From Cristatella mucedo (taxonomy: Eukaryota; Bryozoa; Phylactolaemata; Cristatellidae): a stretch of 64,000 nucleotides of DNA. The stretch is taken from NCBI GenBank assembly GCA_009760855.2, contig WPIO01000001.1:20738501-20802500 (forward strand). The letters are read 5' to 3'. Made by a program: the position numbers and the translations under genes. This document shows, piece after piece, positions 1 to 12,480 of the stretch (position 1 is the first letter of the stretch; each line of letters opens with the position of its first letter). A model generated the notes under the pieces. The model worked only from the letters and a program-made list of their open reading frames with translations, searched no databases and had not been told where the DNA came from.

Positions 1-74
1 TAATGCACTTGATAAAGCGCCCTCAGAGAACTCAATCTCTTTATAGGCGCTTTACATTTGCTGCAAAGGGAATT
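1..74 (-). mobile_element. L2-A LINE, 3' end fragment
   Basis: The stretch matches the reverse complement of the 3' end found in all L2-A copies of the window: a GATAAAGCGCCCTCAGAGAA-type box, then AGGCGCTTTACATTTGCTGC. Only the last part of the 3' UTR is present, probably a 5'-truncated insertion or one cut by the window edge. Confidence 0.8.
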
Positions 75-590
75 GTTAAAAGAGCTAGGATGACTGCCGG
101 TTGATCAACGGATTAAGAGCCAAGTTCTTATGCTGACCCACAAAGCCCGCCCACGGCCTGGCTGTTCCGTTTCTAGCAGAACTACTGCACCAGTCTCAGC
201 CTCCTCGTGCCCTTAAGTGCTTTATGGACAACAAATTAGCTGTTCCATTCCCCCGTTTAAAGACCGCTGGCTACAGAAAAATGCTCTCCTGGCTCTGCTA
301 TTCTTCCCACTTTCTTTTTGTTGCGTGAGATGAAGTCTGTAGGCCACCGAATTCGTACCGAAAGCCGCTCAGGCTGTTAGTGGGCTATGCAAAACTTTCC
401 TGCGTAACACTCACAGGGAGAATCAGGGAGCTAGCAAGATCTTAAGCCTGCCTCTATGGTAGACGGTCACTAATCTTGCACATAGAAGAATTGCGATGGA
501 TGCAGTCTTAAGGGGAATGTCTTAAGGGGCATTCGCCTTAGTCTTTGTGGAGTCATACATATACGGAGATGCATACACACTTACATACAT
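75..590 (+). mobile_element. L2-B LINE fragment (C-terminal RT region and 3' UTR), decayed
   Basis: Nucleotide identity with the L2-B copies at 14.2-15.1 and 22.9-24.1 kb is obvious. It includes the segment coding for the RWLPV..QRI, HKARHG and AELL motifs downstream of the reverse transcriptase core, then the 3' UTR with the CCGAATGC..ACCGAAAGC box. Frame breaks and an internal deletion make it non-coding. The tail runs into ACAT-rich sequence near 560-595. Confidence 0.75.
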
Positions 591-2423
591 ACAATGGACA
601 GTAACAGTTTTAACCTTTTGTACGTTTTCCCGCTTGCCCCGGACGGTTCTAGCTATTTTAACATCTGTGGTAAGCCATAGGCCAGCTAGGCGAGGGCATG
701 CAATATCGTACGTCAGAGGAACAAACCCGCCCTGAATGTTGGCTACTGTCCTGTGTAGTATTACACCAGTGATGGCAAGTCAAACAGAAAATTGAGAGGA
801 AGGTTGAAGATATTTTAGCTGACTGCATTGATGTTAAGGGTCTTAAGGTTTGGTAACTTACAGATGAATTTTGATACCTTAAGGACACGAACTGCATTCT
901 AATTGAGATCCACATTCAGTCAAATGTCACCACTGGTCCTATCCCTAGTTGCCAAACAGGGCTAGTATGCACTAAGAAGTAACCACAATTATAGTTGGGT
1001 TATACAATCAGCTGCTCTCAGCAGCTCAAGCAGTCAATGGAATAGGAGAGGTCGTAAAACGATCTCCATGTGTAAAAATCACTACACCATTACGTTAGAC
1101 TCATACCTTTTATACTTCTTGTCTAGATGGCAATCACTTTTACGCCCACTTTGTTCTTGTTCACAATTTCAAGAGATCTTTAAATAGTTATATTTCCGTA
1201 TGAACCTCAACGTTGACACAGGCCAATTAGGTGGATTGCCATGTGTATATTAAACGGTTAGAAGACCAAAGCCGACTGTGTTGCAAGAGAACTGGCCACA
1301 ACATACTGGCTACGACTAACCTTAAGCTCCTTGCAAGTGACACAGGCTTTGCATGCTGGTAAAAAGCTGCAGACACGCGATCAATCACTAAGAGCAGCAA
1401 AGATGAAAAATCTCACTCGGACAGGTCTGGATGTTCTGCGAATATTTTCATTACGACGCTCGCCCACGGCTGCAAGAAAGTCAAAAGTGCAAGTCTCAGC
1501 ATTAATAGTAGATCTATCGCCGTCGTTCTTGCCTTGCTATTTTATCTTTGCTAGCTGGATTCTTTTAAGTGCTTACACTTTAAATTTAATGCTTTGATCC
1601 TCAGGCATCTGCTCTGGATTGCCAGGCTAAAAAATATTGTAGTTATTAAAGTTTTTTAGGTTTTGAAAAAGATACATGGCTGCAGCTATATCAAAAAGAG
1701 CAAAAAACAAACCGAAGTGGGAAAGCGTAAGAGTTAAAAAGTCAAATTTGTAGGCAAGCGCTTTTGCGGATTTCAGTCCGTAGTAAATTGTGAAAGGTAT
1801 TATTTTGGATGAGAGAAATTGCTTCCGGCTCCCTTTTTTGACATCGGTTAGTTAGTCCAGGGATATAGGGTTGCAAGGTTCAGCACAGCAAACCTTTGGT
1901 ATGCAGACGAGCCTTAAGAAAATTACAGTTTACATATTCCGATTGGCTAAGGTAGATCAAAAAGCCTCCAGCCGTATTCCAATCTTTCGTGCTTGTAGAC
2001 CCCAACATCCGGTCATTTCTTCACTGTAGTGTTCGATGAAACATCAAATCGTAGTTGCATTGACCTTTTCGTTGAAAGCACTTTCAGTGCAAACGAGGTG
2101 CTAATTGGTGAGGGTCGAAAGATTTCTGATTGCTAATCTAAGTACAAGTGATAGCTTGGTCATGACTTTCACTGAAAAGACGTTGGTACAAGTAAGCATG
2201 ATCACCCATACTGCTTAGCCTTCTGCCTTAAGTTTATAGCTTAACCACGTTTGAAGAGATTATAGCTTGTGGCAGCCAGCTTGATCGCTCTACGATGTAG
2301 TACGTAATGGTCTTCAAGCCCGCTTTATCGATCATTGCCATTACATTCATTTGGCCTATATCAGCATGGAGGCTAATAAGGAATTTCACAAGGTAAAGAA
2401 ATAAATAGTATCTGTTAGTGCCC
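591..2423. other. No gene recognised
   Basis: Short unrelated open frames in all phases, with no recognisable domain, splice series or strong repeat match. An 88-codon frame at 1331-1597 has no features beyond chance. Confidence 0.5.
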
Positions 2424-3130
<707 letters not shown>

Positions 3131-3957
3131 GTATACTTAGACGACCATATCAGCTCCACAGTCTAATCCGCCTATTTTCACCTTCATAACATTGCTAAAA
3201 TTAGGGCTTGTTTAGATAAGGATACCACGTCTAAGTTGGTCCATGCATTCGTGACATCCAGTCTCGACTTCTGCAACTCACTGCTTACTGGCCTACCAGC
3301 ATGTGCGATCAGGCGATTGCAGCTGGTGCAAAACTCTGCAGCTAGACTTGTCTGCCGTTAGCTTCGCAGTTGCCACATTACTCCACTTCTCGCCGACCTG
3401 CACTGGCTACCAGTCAAGCAACGGATTGACTTCAAGGTTTTGTCGCTCACTTTTAGGTCCCTTCATTCTATGGCTCAAGCCTATCTGTCAGATATACTAC
3501 TCCATCAGGCCAAGCATCGTACCACCAGCTTTTCGGAATCCAATAGTCTAGAAATACCTCGTACAAACCTTAAATCCTTTGGAGACCGTGCATTTAGTTC
3601 ATATGCTCCCAAAGCCTGGAACTCCTTCCCGACCTACGTCAGAACATCCCCTGACCTGACCACATTTAAAAGGAACCTAAAAACACACCTATTTAGGACA
3701 GCATTTAGTGGGTCCCTATGATTCGTCCTTGATGTGCTTATGCGTGTTGACACTGTGCATGCTGCCACTAACCACATTTGCATGCTGACCCTGTGCATGT
3801 CACCCCTAACCATATTATTAATTTCGTTTGTTTTTCAAGCATGATTTTACTTACCATTTAATTGCATTTCACTTTACAGCAAATGTAAAGTGCCTAGAAA
3901 GAGATTAAGTTCTCTGAGGGCGCTTTATCAAGTGAATTATTATTATTATTATTATTA
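3131..3957 (+). mobile_element. L2-A LINE, 5'-truncated copy
   Basis: Codes, with frame breaks, for the conserved C-terminal part of L2-clade ORF2: an SRLDFCNSLLTGLP-like motif, LQLVQNSAARLVC, LHWLPV, then a PRTNLKSFGDRAF and APKAWNS motif. It is followed by the 3' UTR, the terminal hairpin (AAAGTGCC...GGGCGCTTT) and an (ATT)n tail at about 3938-3957. The reverse transcriptase core is missing. Confidence 0.9.
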
Positions 3958-4520
3958 TACTTCAGCTATTCATGCTCACTGTCCTTGAGCTGCAACAGCT
4001 AGCTGTCTGACCAAGCTGAACGCTAGTACAAACGCTCAGCAGCTGATCAGATCAAATAAGGTCCCACCTTCTTGTCAGCTCTCAATGTTGGTGGGTGACC
4101 CAAAAGCTTAGGATATGCCGCCAAGGATTCTTATTGCTCTGCTGCTGCCATAACAGCAGTCACAGCAAAAGTGTTTTTATTTTCCAATTCTGAAGCCCAA
4201 CGGCCAAACTAGTTTAGATGTCAGGTAATTAAAATTGCCTTAAGATTACGCCAGCAGGGAACTGAGTAGGCTTGTGCCTTTAATCATTCGCAGCTGGTTG
4301 TCTTACAAGAAAAAACTGAGTTATTAGGATTGACAAATTTAGTGCTCACTAATCCAATCATGGAAGTCAAGCCAATCTCAGAGTACATAAGAAGCATTCG
4401 TGCACGAAGATTGGCAGGTACTATGCTTATATATCAGCAGCTTTTTAGAATGCTTCACTTCTACAATGCTTGGCACACAAGAACTGATTGTGCTATTTTG
4501 CAAACATAGAATACATTCTT
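3958..4520. other. No gene recognised
   Basis: Sequence between two L2-A tails, with no domain, splice pattern or repeat assigned. Confidence 0.5.
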
Positions 4521-4600
4521 TGCAGCAAATGTAAAGCGCCTACCTAGAATGAGATCAAATTCTCTCAAGATGCTTTATCAAGTGTATTATTAGTATTATT
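4521..4600 (+). mobile_element. L2-A 3' tail remnant
   Basis: GCAGCAAATGTAAAGCGCC followed by a diverged terminal hairpin and an imperfect (ATT)n tail. Only the 3' end was inserted or kept. Confidence 0.8.
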
Positions 4601-4616
4601 ATACTATTATACTCGC

Positions 4617-4798
<182 letters not shown>

Positions 4799-5225
4799 TT
4801 CTTATTTTTTGGTAACCTTCCAATGAAAATTTCTAAGCAATCATGCAAACAGCAGCAGCTTCAATTCTACTGGTGATTAAATATTTCACCAGCACGGTGG
4901 GTTTTTATAACTAATTAGCTAAATGAGGAGCTTATAATTACCATTCTTACAACTAAAAATCTTACGGAGTCACCATATAGCTTAATTAAAAACAGCTGGA
5001 TGAAAATAGATAATAATTACCTGTTGACACGTTAATTGCATGTCAAAAGCTAGTAATTTGTTACACTGTCACTGATTTTGCAATCTTTGAGCTTTAAATA
5101 CATCTGGTAGGGACCACTTAATCAATCATAAGATAACAAGAACAACCACAGTAGAGAGGTGCTGTCAATTAGTGACGTCCACTAACTTTTGCAAACAGCT
5201 TAAGCAGCAGGATGATCAAAGGCTT
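4799..5225. other. No gene recognised
   Basis: A+T-rich sequence with no assignable feature. Confidence 0.5.
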
Positions 5226-5640
5226 CATAATAATATTAGTAATCATACATTTGCATAGCACCCTCAGAAAAATTAATCTCTTTCTAGGCACTGTATATAT
5301 GCTGTACGGGAAGCATGATCAAATGGTTAGTGATAGCATGATCAATATCAACACCCATGACATGGTTAGAGGTGACATGCACAGGGTCAGCATGAAAATA
5401 TTATTAGTTGGAGCTTGCACTGTACGTGCAAGTAGACAAAGGACGAATCGCATGGGCCGTCTGAATGCTGACAAGTAAATGAGTTTTAGCTCCTTTTGAA
5501 ATGTCGTCAAGTCATGAAATGTCATGACGTCAGTCTGAAGTGAGTTTCAGGCTTTGGGAGCATGCGAACTAAAGGAACAGTCTCCAAAGGATTTGAGATT
5601 CGCGGGAGGCAGGGGTAAACAGTTAGATTCCGAAAAGCAC
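5226..5640 (-). mobile_element. L2-A LINE, 3' fragment
   Basis: Reads on the minus strand as the last coding part (SSYAPKAWNS-like region, decayed), the 3' UTR and the terminal hairpin, ending in an ATT-like tail at the left. It abuts an L2-B copy directly at about 5640. Confidence 0.8.
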
Positions 5641-6752
5641 GTGATGTAATGTAATGTATCTCCATCTGTAACGCCACAAAGACATAAAGACTATGTGGGT
5701 GTTACGCAGGAGAGTTTTGCATAGCGCACTCACACCATAAGCGGCTTTCGGTACACATTCGGTAGCCAACAGACTTCGTCTCATGCAACAAAAAGAAAGT
5801 GGGAAGCATAGCAGAGTCAGAAGAGCAGTTGAGGTCGTGAGTAGCATGGAAGTAGCAGCTCAGGACCGCTGAAAAGGATGAGCCATAGTCAGCAGTAGGA
5901 GAGTAGTTGTCGTTGCGTAAGAATAGTGGAAGCGAGTTCCACAGTCTAGGACCTGCAGAGCTAAAGCTTGTCACCAACGATCTTTAAGTGGAGGAATGGG
6001 ACAGCTAATTTATTGTCCACACAGGACCTGAGGGCACGAACAGGCTGAAACTGATGCAGCAGTTCAGCTAGGTAAGGAGCTAATCCGTGGCGGGCCTTAT
6101 AATAATAATAATAATAATGCACTTGATAAAGCACCCTCAGAGAACTCAATCTCTCTCTAGGCGCTTTAAATTTGCTGCAAAGTGAAATGCAATTGAATGG
6201 TAAGTAAAATCATCTAATGGGTCAGCATAAAAACCTAGCTCCGAATCCGTTGGTCAACCGGCATCCATCTTAGCTCTTTTAGTAGACACGTGTTCAAACT
6301 TCTGGGACCTGAAGACTAGCCTTGCAGCCATATTCATAGTCAGCTGCAGTGGCCAAATCGCTTTATTTGGTAGCCCAGCCAATAGGGAATTACAATAATC
6401 AAGCCGAGACAGAACTAAGGAGCTAGTTAAATTTTTTGCAAGCCACTGTGGAAGACAGCTCCTAATCTTGTATAGGGATAGGACGTGATGGCTAGCTGCA
6501 GAAGCAGTCTTCTGGATGAAGCTTTTAAAATTGAGGCAGTTGTTGAAAATGACACCTAAATTTCGAGCACGTGGTGATGGTCGCACAACAGCATCACCTA
6601 TTAGAAGAGCAAAGCCTTTTAATCCAGCCACATGCTTAGGGTGTCCTATGAGCAGTAGTTCGGTTTTATCGTCATTTAATTGCAGGAAGTTTTCCGACAT
6701 CCAGGATCGAATATCGGCAAGGCAAGCATTCAATTTTTCAGTTGCTGCAGCA
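5641..6752 (-). mobile_element. L2-B LINE, 5'-truncated, interrupted by an L2-A insertion
   Basis: On the minus strand the right part (6216-6752) codes for an RT thumb-like region: FLQLNDDKTELLLIGHP, ARNLGVIF, SRLDYCNSLLAGLP and MAARLVF. The left part (5641-6099) continues with KARHGLAP, AELLHQF, GPRLWNSLP and the 3' UTR, ending in (ATTAC)-type repeats at 5641. The two parts are one element split between the QRI and HKARHG motifs by a 116-bp L2-A piece. Stops and frameshifts make it inactive. Confidence 0.85.
6100..6215 (-). mobile_element. L2-A 3' end nested in an L2-B copy
   Basis: (AAT)n followed by the minus-strand L2-A terminal box and about 100 bp of 3' UTR. On both sides the sequence is L2-B and resumes where it stopped (GGCGGGCCTT | GGGTCAGC). 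The L2-A piece is therefore the younger insertion. Confidence 0.8.
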
Positions 6753-7627
6753 TATTCCGAAGGTAGGATGCTTAGCCTAGTGGGGGAGTAGATCGAGCCA
6801 AATGAATGAATAAATAATGAAGGGACCTAAAAGTGAGTGACAAAATCTCGAAGTCGATGCCTTGCTTGACTGGGAGCCAGTACAGGTCGGCGAGAAGTAG
6901 TGTGATTTGGCAACTGCGATGCACACGATACACAACCCTAGCTGAAGAATTTCGCACCAACTTTAAGTAGTGAGTTTCAAAGTCGAGACAGGATGACAGA
7001 AACGTATGAACCAATTTAGATGTAGTGTCCTTGTATAAACAAGCCCGATGTTTGGCAATGCTATGTAGCTGAAAGTTGGCCGACTTGACTGTTGAGCTGA
7101 TTGATGATGTCACCTAATGAAAGGTCACTTTAGAGCAGAACACACAGGTTTCGTGCAGATGCAGCAGAAGATATGCTGGCAGAACCGATTTTGAGTTTTG
7201 TTCTCGAATTTCTGAATAATACTTGATTTGCCCACAACTAGTAAGGTTTATCATCATTCAATTTAAGAAAGTTTGCTGCCATCCATGTGTGGATGTAATA
7301 AATATATGCAAGAAGAGAGTTGAGAGAATTTGAGGTGCTGGGAGGGATTAAAGCAAAGGTACAACCGGGTGTCATCTGCATAGAAGCAAAGGCCTAGCTT
7401 GAGCCTGACAATCACATCAGCAAGAGGGAGAGCATAAACCGTGAAAATAACTAGACCAAGCACAGAGATCTGAGGTACACTGTACTTCAGTGATTCCTCG
7501 GATGATTATTGTCTGTTCACGTTGATGCTCTAGGGTCTCCCACTGGAATATGACCAAAACCACTGTATTGCAGTGCCAGTGATGCACAGGCGAGATGAGA
7601 GGCGCTCAAGAAGGACTCGGTGATTAA
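6753..7627 (-). mobile_element. L2-A LINE fragment including RT motif C (FYADD)
   Basis: Minus-strand coding remnants include an LGLVIFTVYALPLADVI-like block and FYADDTRLYL, the catalytic YADD motif C of LINE reverse transcriptase. These are followed by the FFQLHSIAKHRACL-like, SARVVYRVHRSC and LYWLPV regions. It stops at the internal TTCCGAA point, so it lacks its own 3' end. It joins an L2-B copy on the left and the tail of another L2-A on the right. Confidence 0.85.
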
Positions 7628-9960
7628 TAATGATAATAATAATAATAATAATTCACTTGATAAAGCGCCCTCAGAGAACTTAATCTCTCTCTAGGCGCTT
7701 TACATTTGCTGTAAAGTGAAATGCAATTGAATGGTACGTAAAATCATGGTTGAAAAACAAACGAAATGAATAATATGGTTAGGGGTGACATGCACAGGGT
7801 CAGCATGCAAATGTGGTTAGTGGCAGCATGCACAGTGTCAGCACCCATAAGCACATCAAGGACGAATCACAGGGACCCACTAAATGCTGTCCTAAATAGG
7901 TGTATTTTTAGGTTCCTTTTAAATGTGGTCAGGTCAGGGGATGATCTGACACAGGTCGAGAGGGAGTTCCAGGCTTTGGGAGCATATGAACTACATGCAC
8001 GGTCTCCAAAGGATTTAAGGTTAGTACGAGGTATTTCTAGACTAACTAACTTACTAGTTATGGGCAAACCCAGTGCGATTCAGAGATTGGAAAGGCTGAC
8101 TTTCAAAATTGGCTCTGCCAGCATATATCCAGCTGAATCAGCTCGAAATCTAGGTGTCATATTCCAAAGCGACCTCTCGTTAGACGACCACATCAGCTCC
8201 ACAGTCAAATCTGCCTTTTTTCAGCTTCATAACATTGCTAAAATTAGGGCTTGTTTAGATAAAGATACCACATCTAAGTTGGTCAATGCATTCGTGACAT
8301 CCCGTCTCGACTTCTGCAACTCACTGCTTACTGACCTACCAGCATGTTCGATCAGGCGATTGCAGCTGGTGCAAAACTCTGCAGCTAGGCTTGTCTGTCG
8401 TGAGCCTCGCAGTTGCCACATTACTCCACTTCTCGCCGACCTGCACTGCCTACCAGTCAGGCAACGGATTGACTTCAAGGTTTTGTCGCTCACTTTTAGG
8501 TCTCTTCATTCTATGGCTCAAGCCTATCTTTCAGATATACTACCCCATCAGGCCAAGCATTGCACCACCCTCTTTTCGGAATCCAACAGTCTGGAAATAC
8601 CTCGTACAAACCTTAAATCCTTTGGAGACCGTGCATTCAGCTCGTATGCTCCCAAAGCCTGGAACTCCCTCCCGACCTGCGTCAGAACATCCCATGACCT
8701 GACCACATTTAAAAGAAACTTAAAAACACCTATTTAGGACAGCATTTAGTGGGTCCCTGTGATTCGTCCTTGATGTGCTTATTCGTGCTGATGCTGTGCA
8801 TGCTGCCACTAACCACATTTGCATGCTGACCCTGTGCATGTCACCCCTAACCATATTATCCATTTTGTTTGTTTTTCAAGCATGATTTTACTTACTATTC
8901 AATCGCATATCACTTTGCAGCAAATGTAAAGCGCCTAGAAAGAGATTAAGTTCTCTGAGGGTGCTTTATCAAGTGCAATATTATTATTATTATTAGACTG
9001 TTGGATTCCGAAAAGCTGGTGGTACGATACTTGGCCTGATGGGGTAGTATATCTGACAGATAGGCTTGAGCCATAGAATGAAGGGACCTAAAAGTGAACG
9101 ACAAAACTTTGAAGTCAATCCGTTGCTTGACTGGTAGCCAGTGCAGGTCGGCGAGAAGTGGAGTAATGATGTGGCAACTGCGACGCTCACGGCAGACAAG
9201 TCTAGCTGCAGAGTTTTGCACCAGCTGCAATCGCCTGATCGAACATGCTGGTAGGTCAGTAAGCAGTGAGTTGCAGAAGTCGAGACGGGATGTCACGAAT
9301 GCATTGACCAACTTAGATGTGGTATCTTTATCTAAACAAGCCCTAATTTTAGCAATGTTATGAAGCTTAAAATAGGCGTATTTGACTGTGGAGCTGATAT
9401 GGTCGTCTAACGAGAGGTCGCTTTGGAATATGACACCTAGATTTCGAGCTGATTCAACTGGAGATATGCTGGCAGAGCCAATTTTGAGAGTCAGCCTGTC
9501 CAATCTCTGGATCACACTGGGTTTGCCCATAATAGTAAGTTAGTTTTATCATCGTCAAGTTTTAGAAAATTTGCTGCCATCCATGTGCGGATGTCATCAA
9601 TGCATGCAGCTAGTGAGTTTAGAGAATTTGAGGTGCTCGAAGGCTGGGAGGGATCAAAGCAAAGATACAATTGATAGTATCAAAAGCTGCCGTAAGATCG
9701 AGCAAAACAAGCAGACTTAAAGTCTGCATTCCTAAGTAGGTCGCTATATATCCTAAACAATCCTGACTCGGTGAAGTGATTAGCTCTAAAACAAGACTAA
9801 AACTTACAAGCTAGGTTTCAAGATTCAATGCACGAGTTCATACAGTAAGCCACAACTCGTTCCAGTGTCAATGATAGGGACGATAGAAGGGAGACTGGGT
9901 AGAAGTTACTTAAGCTCTCTTAGTGTTGCTTTCGTAAGTAATAGCCTGACTACAGCCTTC
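7628..9960 (-). mobile_element. L2-A LINE, host copy split by an opposite-strand L2-A insertion
   Basis: The left part (7628-8043) has the (AAT)n tail, terminal hairpin, 3' UTR and C-terminal PRTNLKSFGDRA coding region on the minus strand. The right part (8994-9960) carries on upstream with the FSESNS, LHWLPVKQRIDF, LVNAFVTSRLDFCN and ESARNLGVIFQSDL motifs. Beyond 9660 come LVLLDLTAAFDT (RT motif A) and traces of LERVVAY and NFYPVS upstream of the active site. A deletion near 9665 removes RT motifs B and C. The halves match across a TAGACT duplication. Confidence 0.85.
8044..8993 (+). mobile_element. L2-A LINE inserted into another L2-A copy
   Basis: A 5'-truncated plus-strand copy starting just upstream of MGKPSAIQRLERLTF. 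It has a long open stretch through ESARNLGVIF, SRLDFCNSLL, QLVQNSAARLVC and AYLSDILPHQAKH to APKAWNS. The 3' UTR, hairpin and (ATT)n tail at about 8978-8993 follow. TAGACT at 8038-8043 and 8994-8999 looks like its target-site duplication. This is one of the best-preserved copies here. The 323-codon frame at 7766-8737 is a chimera of the host copy read backwards and this insertion. Confidence 0.88.
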
Positions 9961-10919
9961 TTGAATGGTGCTAGCACATGACATGAGGCTAATGCCAGAG
10001 TTATGGTGCTGGTTATGCATGGCAGCAGCAGATCTTGGCATTGTACAAGCATGGACAGTGAGTGTAAGGTCTAGAGGGCTAGCTGTGTTCTTTGATTGGG
10101 AGTGCCTATCATATCAACAGATTAGAGAAGGGACCAGCATGATCACCATAAGGATCACTAAGTGATGAGCTAATCTGGGAAGGTTTAACATGGTTAATCA
10201 TAGACATACACATTTTTGGAATATGCATCTGTGATTCAATGTTTTTTTTATAGATGCTAGACTAAGCTTTTGCTAGGATCTGTAAAGAAGGGCCTGGATC
10301 GATATGGTGCACAATGAATCATCATACATTTACAGTAGCATCTGCTAAAGACATGACACAAAATATAATTGGCAGCCAACAGTGGAGGCTGCTAATTACA
10401 AGAACAGTAAAACTATATCTTGGCAGTTTTGATTCGATCTAACTGATGTGCTGCTTACCATCCCAGATGCCATATGTCTTCGAGAAAGAGTCTGATCTAG
10501 GCCAGGACATCCAGCTAAAACCTGCTACAAGCGACTTCGGCAGCAAGGTCAATGCATATCACTCAGAAAGCGAGGATGTCCCACTAAAGGACTGTTTATT
10601 TGGCAGTGATGGAAACTGAAAGCCGAAGTCAGACATGCCATCGAAAAACTCAAACTTGGTGGCAACTGACTGACGTTTGTAGCATCGATAATCTGAAGCG
10701 ACACTCAGACGGTGGGTGGTGAGTGAAAAGTGGGAGCACCCAGGTGACCTTACTTTTGCATATAATCTAATCTACTCTCCCTGCTATTCAACTAACTTTA
10801 ATAATGTTGTAAAAGTATTCTCAAAAAAGCATAGGGAGCTCATGTTCTGAAAATCACGGATAGCCAGTTAATGCGAAAAAGAACAGTACTTGTATAAAAC
10901 TGCCGTTCTGTAATTGAAT
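9961..10919. other. No gene recognised
   Basis: Beyond the L2-A copy no coding or repeat signal could be assigned. A 66-codon frame at 9965-10165 has no supporting feature. Confidence 0.45.
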
Positions 10920-12450
10920 TATGAAGCTAACAGTGGACAGCCAACAGAATCAAGCTGGCTGCCCGGTGCCAAGCGCACAATCAAACACCACCGTTAGCAG
11001 TATCGGCACCAGCGGCATAGCAGGTGGTTTAGTAGGTGCTTCAGAAACAAGAATGCTCCCTGCACTGGTAGTGGAAGATCGGGCCCTTCCCAGGCGAGAC
11101 TTCACAAGCCGGCGATCCTGCACCAAGGTGCCGCAACGAGCGTAATGAGCGGAGGAAGACTCGCGGTACTTGCCGACGCGACGCTGTGTTCCATCGAAGA
11201 GAGAACAAAGTGTACAAGAGCTGTCAGCCACGAAGCGTCAAGTTTCCAGGACGCAGCAAAGCTAACAGCAGCGGCATGACGATAAGGGATCGAAGTTGGT
11301 GCCGCCCAGTTGTCCACCACCACCACAACCATCGTAGCTTCTAAATGCATTCACTGTTCGCTCATAGAAACAAAAATAACTGTCACGGAAGGCTCAAGTA
11401 CAGCGGCCTGATATGGTGTCGCGGAATGTCGAAGAACAGTAATGCATGCTAGCAGTCACCGACATGCTGAGGAGCCCACCTACGGATTTCGCAAGGATCG
11501 CTGCAGTACGAAGACTATATCAATTTTCTTGGCCGACTTATGTTAGGCAATGGTAGTTATCTCCTTGTCCTTGCTCTTCTCAGCTGTGGGAGCAGCGTCG
11601 TAGGACCGGTTACCACGCCGGGCGCGGTACGATCGGCAGCCTGCTACAGTCGCGATTAGAACGGCTAGCACCCACGCTCCGGAGACGGCCGCAATCGCGA
11701 TTAATCTCTCGTCCATCGTGCTTGAAAGTTGTCGAACGGACTGTCACCAAAAAACAGCGGAAAATCGACGACGGCGACGTGACGCTTAGCGGCGCCCCAG
11801 ATTCGCAGCGTTCGCACTGGGTGGAAATATGGCAGCGATACGGATGCGGCGCGGGGTCACCGAAGTAGGTGGATTTCATAGATATTGGCAGAACGGCCCC
11901 AGTGAAGGTATAGAGTCACAGAAAATGTAAAGCGCCTGGAAAGCAATTTAGTTCTCTAAGGATGCATTATAAAATAAATTATTCTCATTACTACTGTACG
12001 GTGGCTGGCCCGTTTGCGGGATCCACTATGTAGGAGTTAACTCTCATTTGGGTCCACCCGGTTTCGTATTGACTGACCTGGCCGCCGGTGACGCGCCTAT
12101 CTCCATCGTTGGGGACGCCCCTACAATAGTTATGTACCGAGGTGGGGAGGGGGCAGAGTTGCCAGAGAAGTGGGGGGGGGGGCGGCGGCATTGAGTCAGG
12201 GCAGGTGGGATTGGCTATGAGCGCGCCGGCGGCTGGTTGGATCTGCGGCTACTGGGCAGCGGCACTCATGTATCGCTGGCGCTAGGGCGCCGTTTCTACT
12301 GGGCGCAGTGGCTGCGGCAGGTTTCGCGGCGCCCGCTGGTAAACATCGCAACTCTGCAAGCAGCGCGGGCTTCGGCATATGCTACTCCTGAAACGGCACC
12401 ATGCTAAATCTGTCAAAATGAGACCAGCGATCATTTTTAGCGGTTCCTGG
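10920..12450. other. G+C- and CpG-rich block, function unknown
   Basis: Base composition changes sharply from the A+T-rich surroundings to CpG-rich sequence. Overlapping short frames occur on both strands (10921-11145 +, 10950-11231 -, 11102-11350 -, 11610-11879 -, 11991-12191 -), with no recognisable domain. At 11930-11985 there is a diverged L2-A-like tail (TGTAAAGCGCCTGGAAAGC). It may be a CpG-island promoter or first-exon region, or a foreign or repeat insertion. The sequence alone does not decide. Confidence 0.4.
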
Positions 12451-12480
12451 ATAATAGCGGCCGGCAAACAATTGAAGGCT

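Noticed and set aside
1331-1597. 88-codon plus-strand frame
   Set aside because: No domain, signal, splice sites or repeat similarity; the length is within chance.
7766-8737. 323-codon open frame, the longest in the window
   Set aside because: It reads backwards through one L2-A copy and forwards through another inserted into it. Only the second part is LINE coding sequence.
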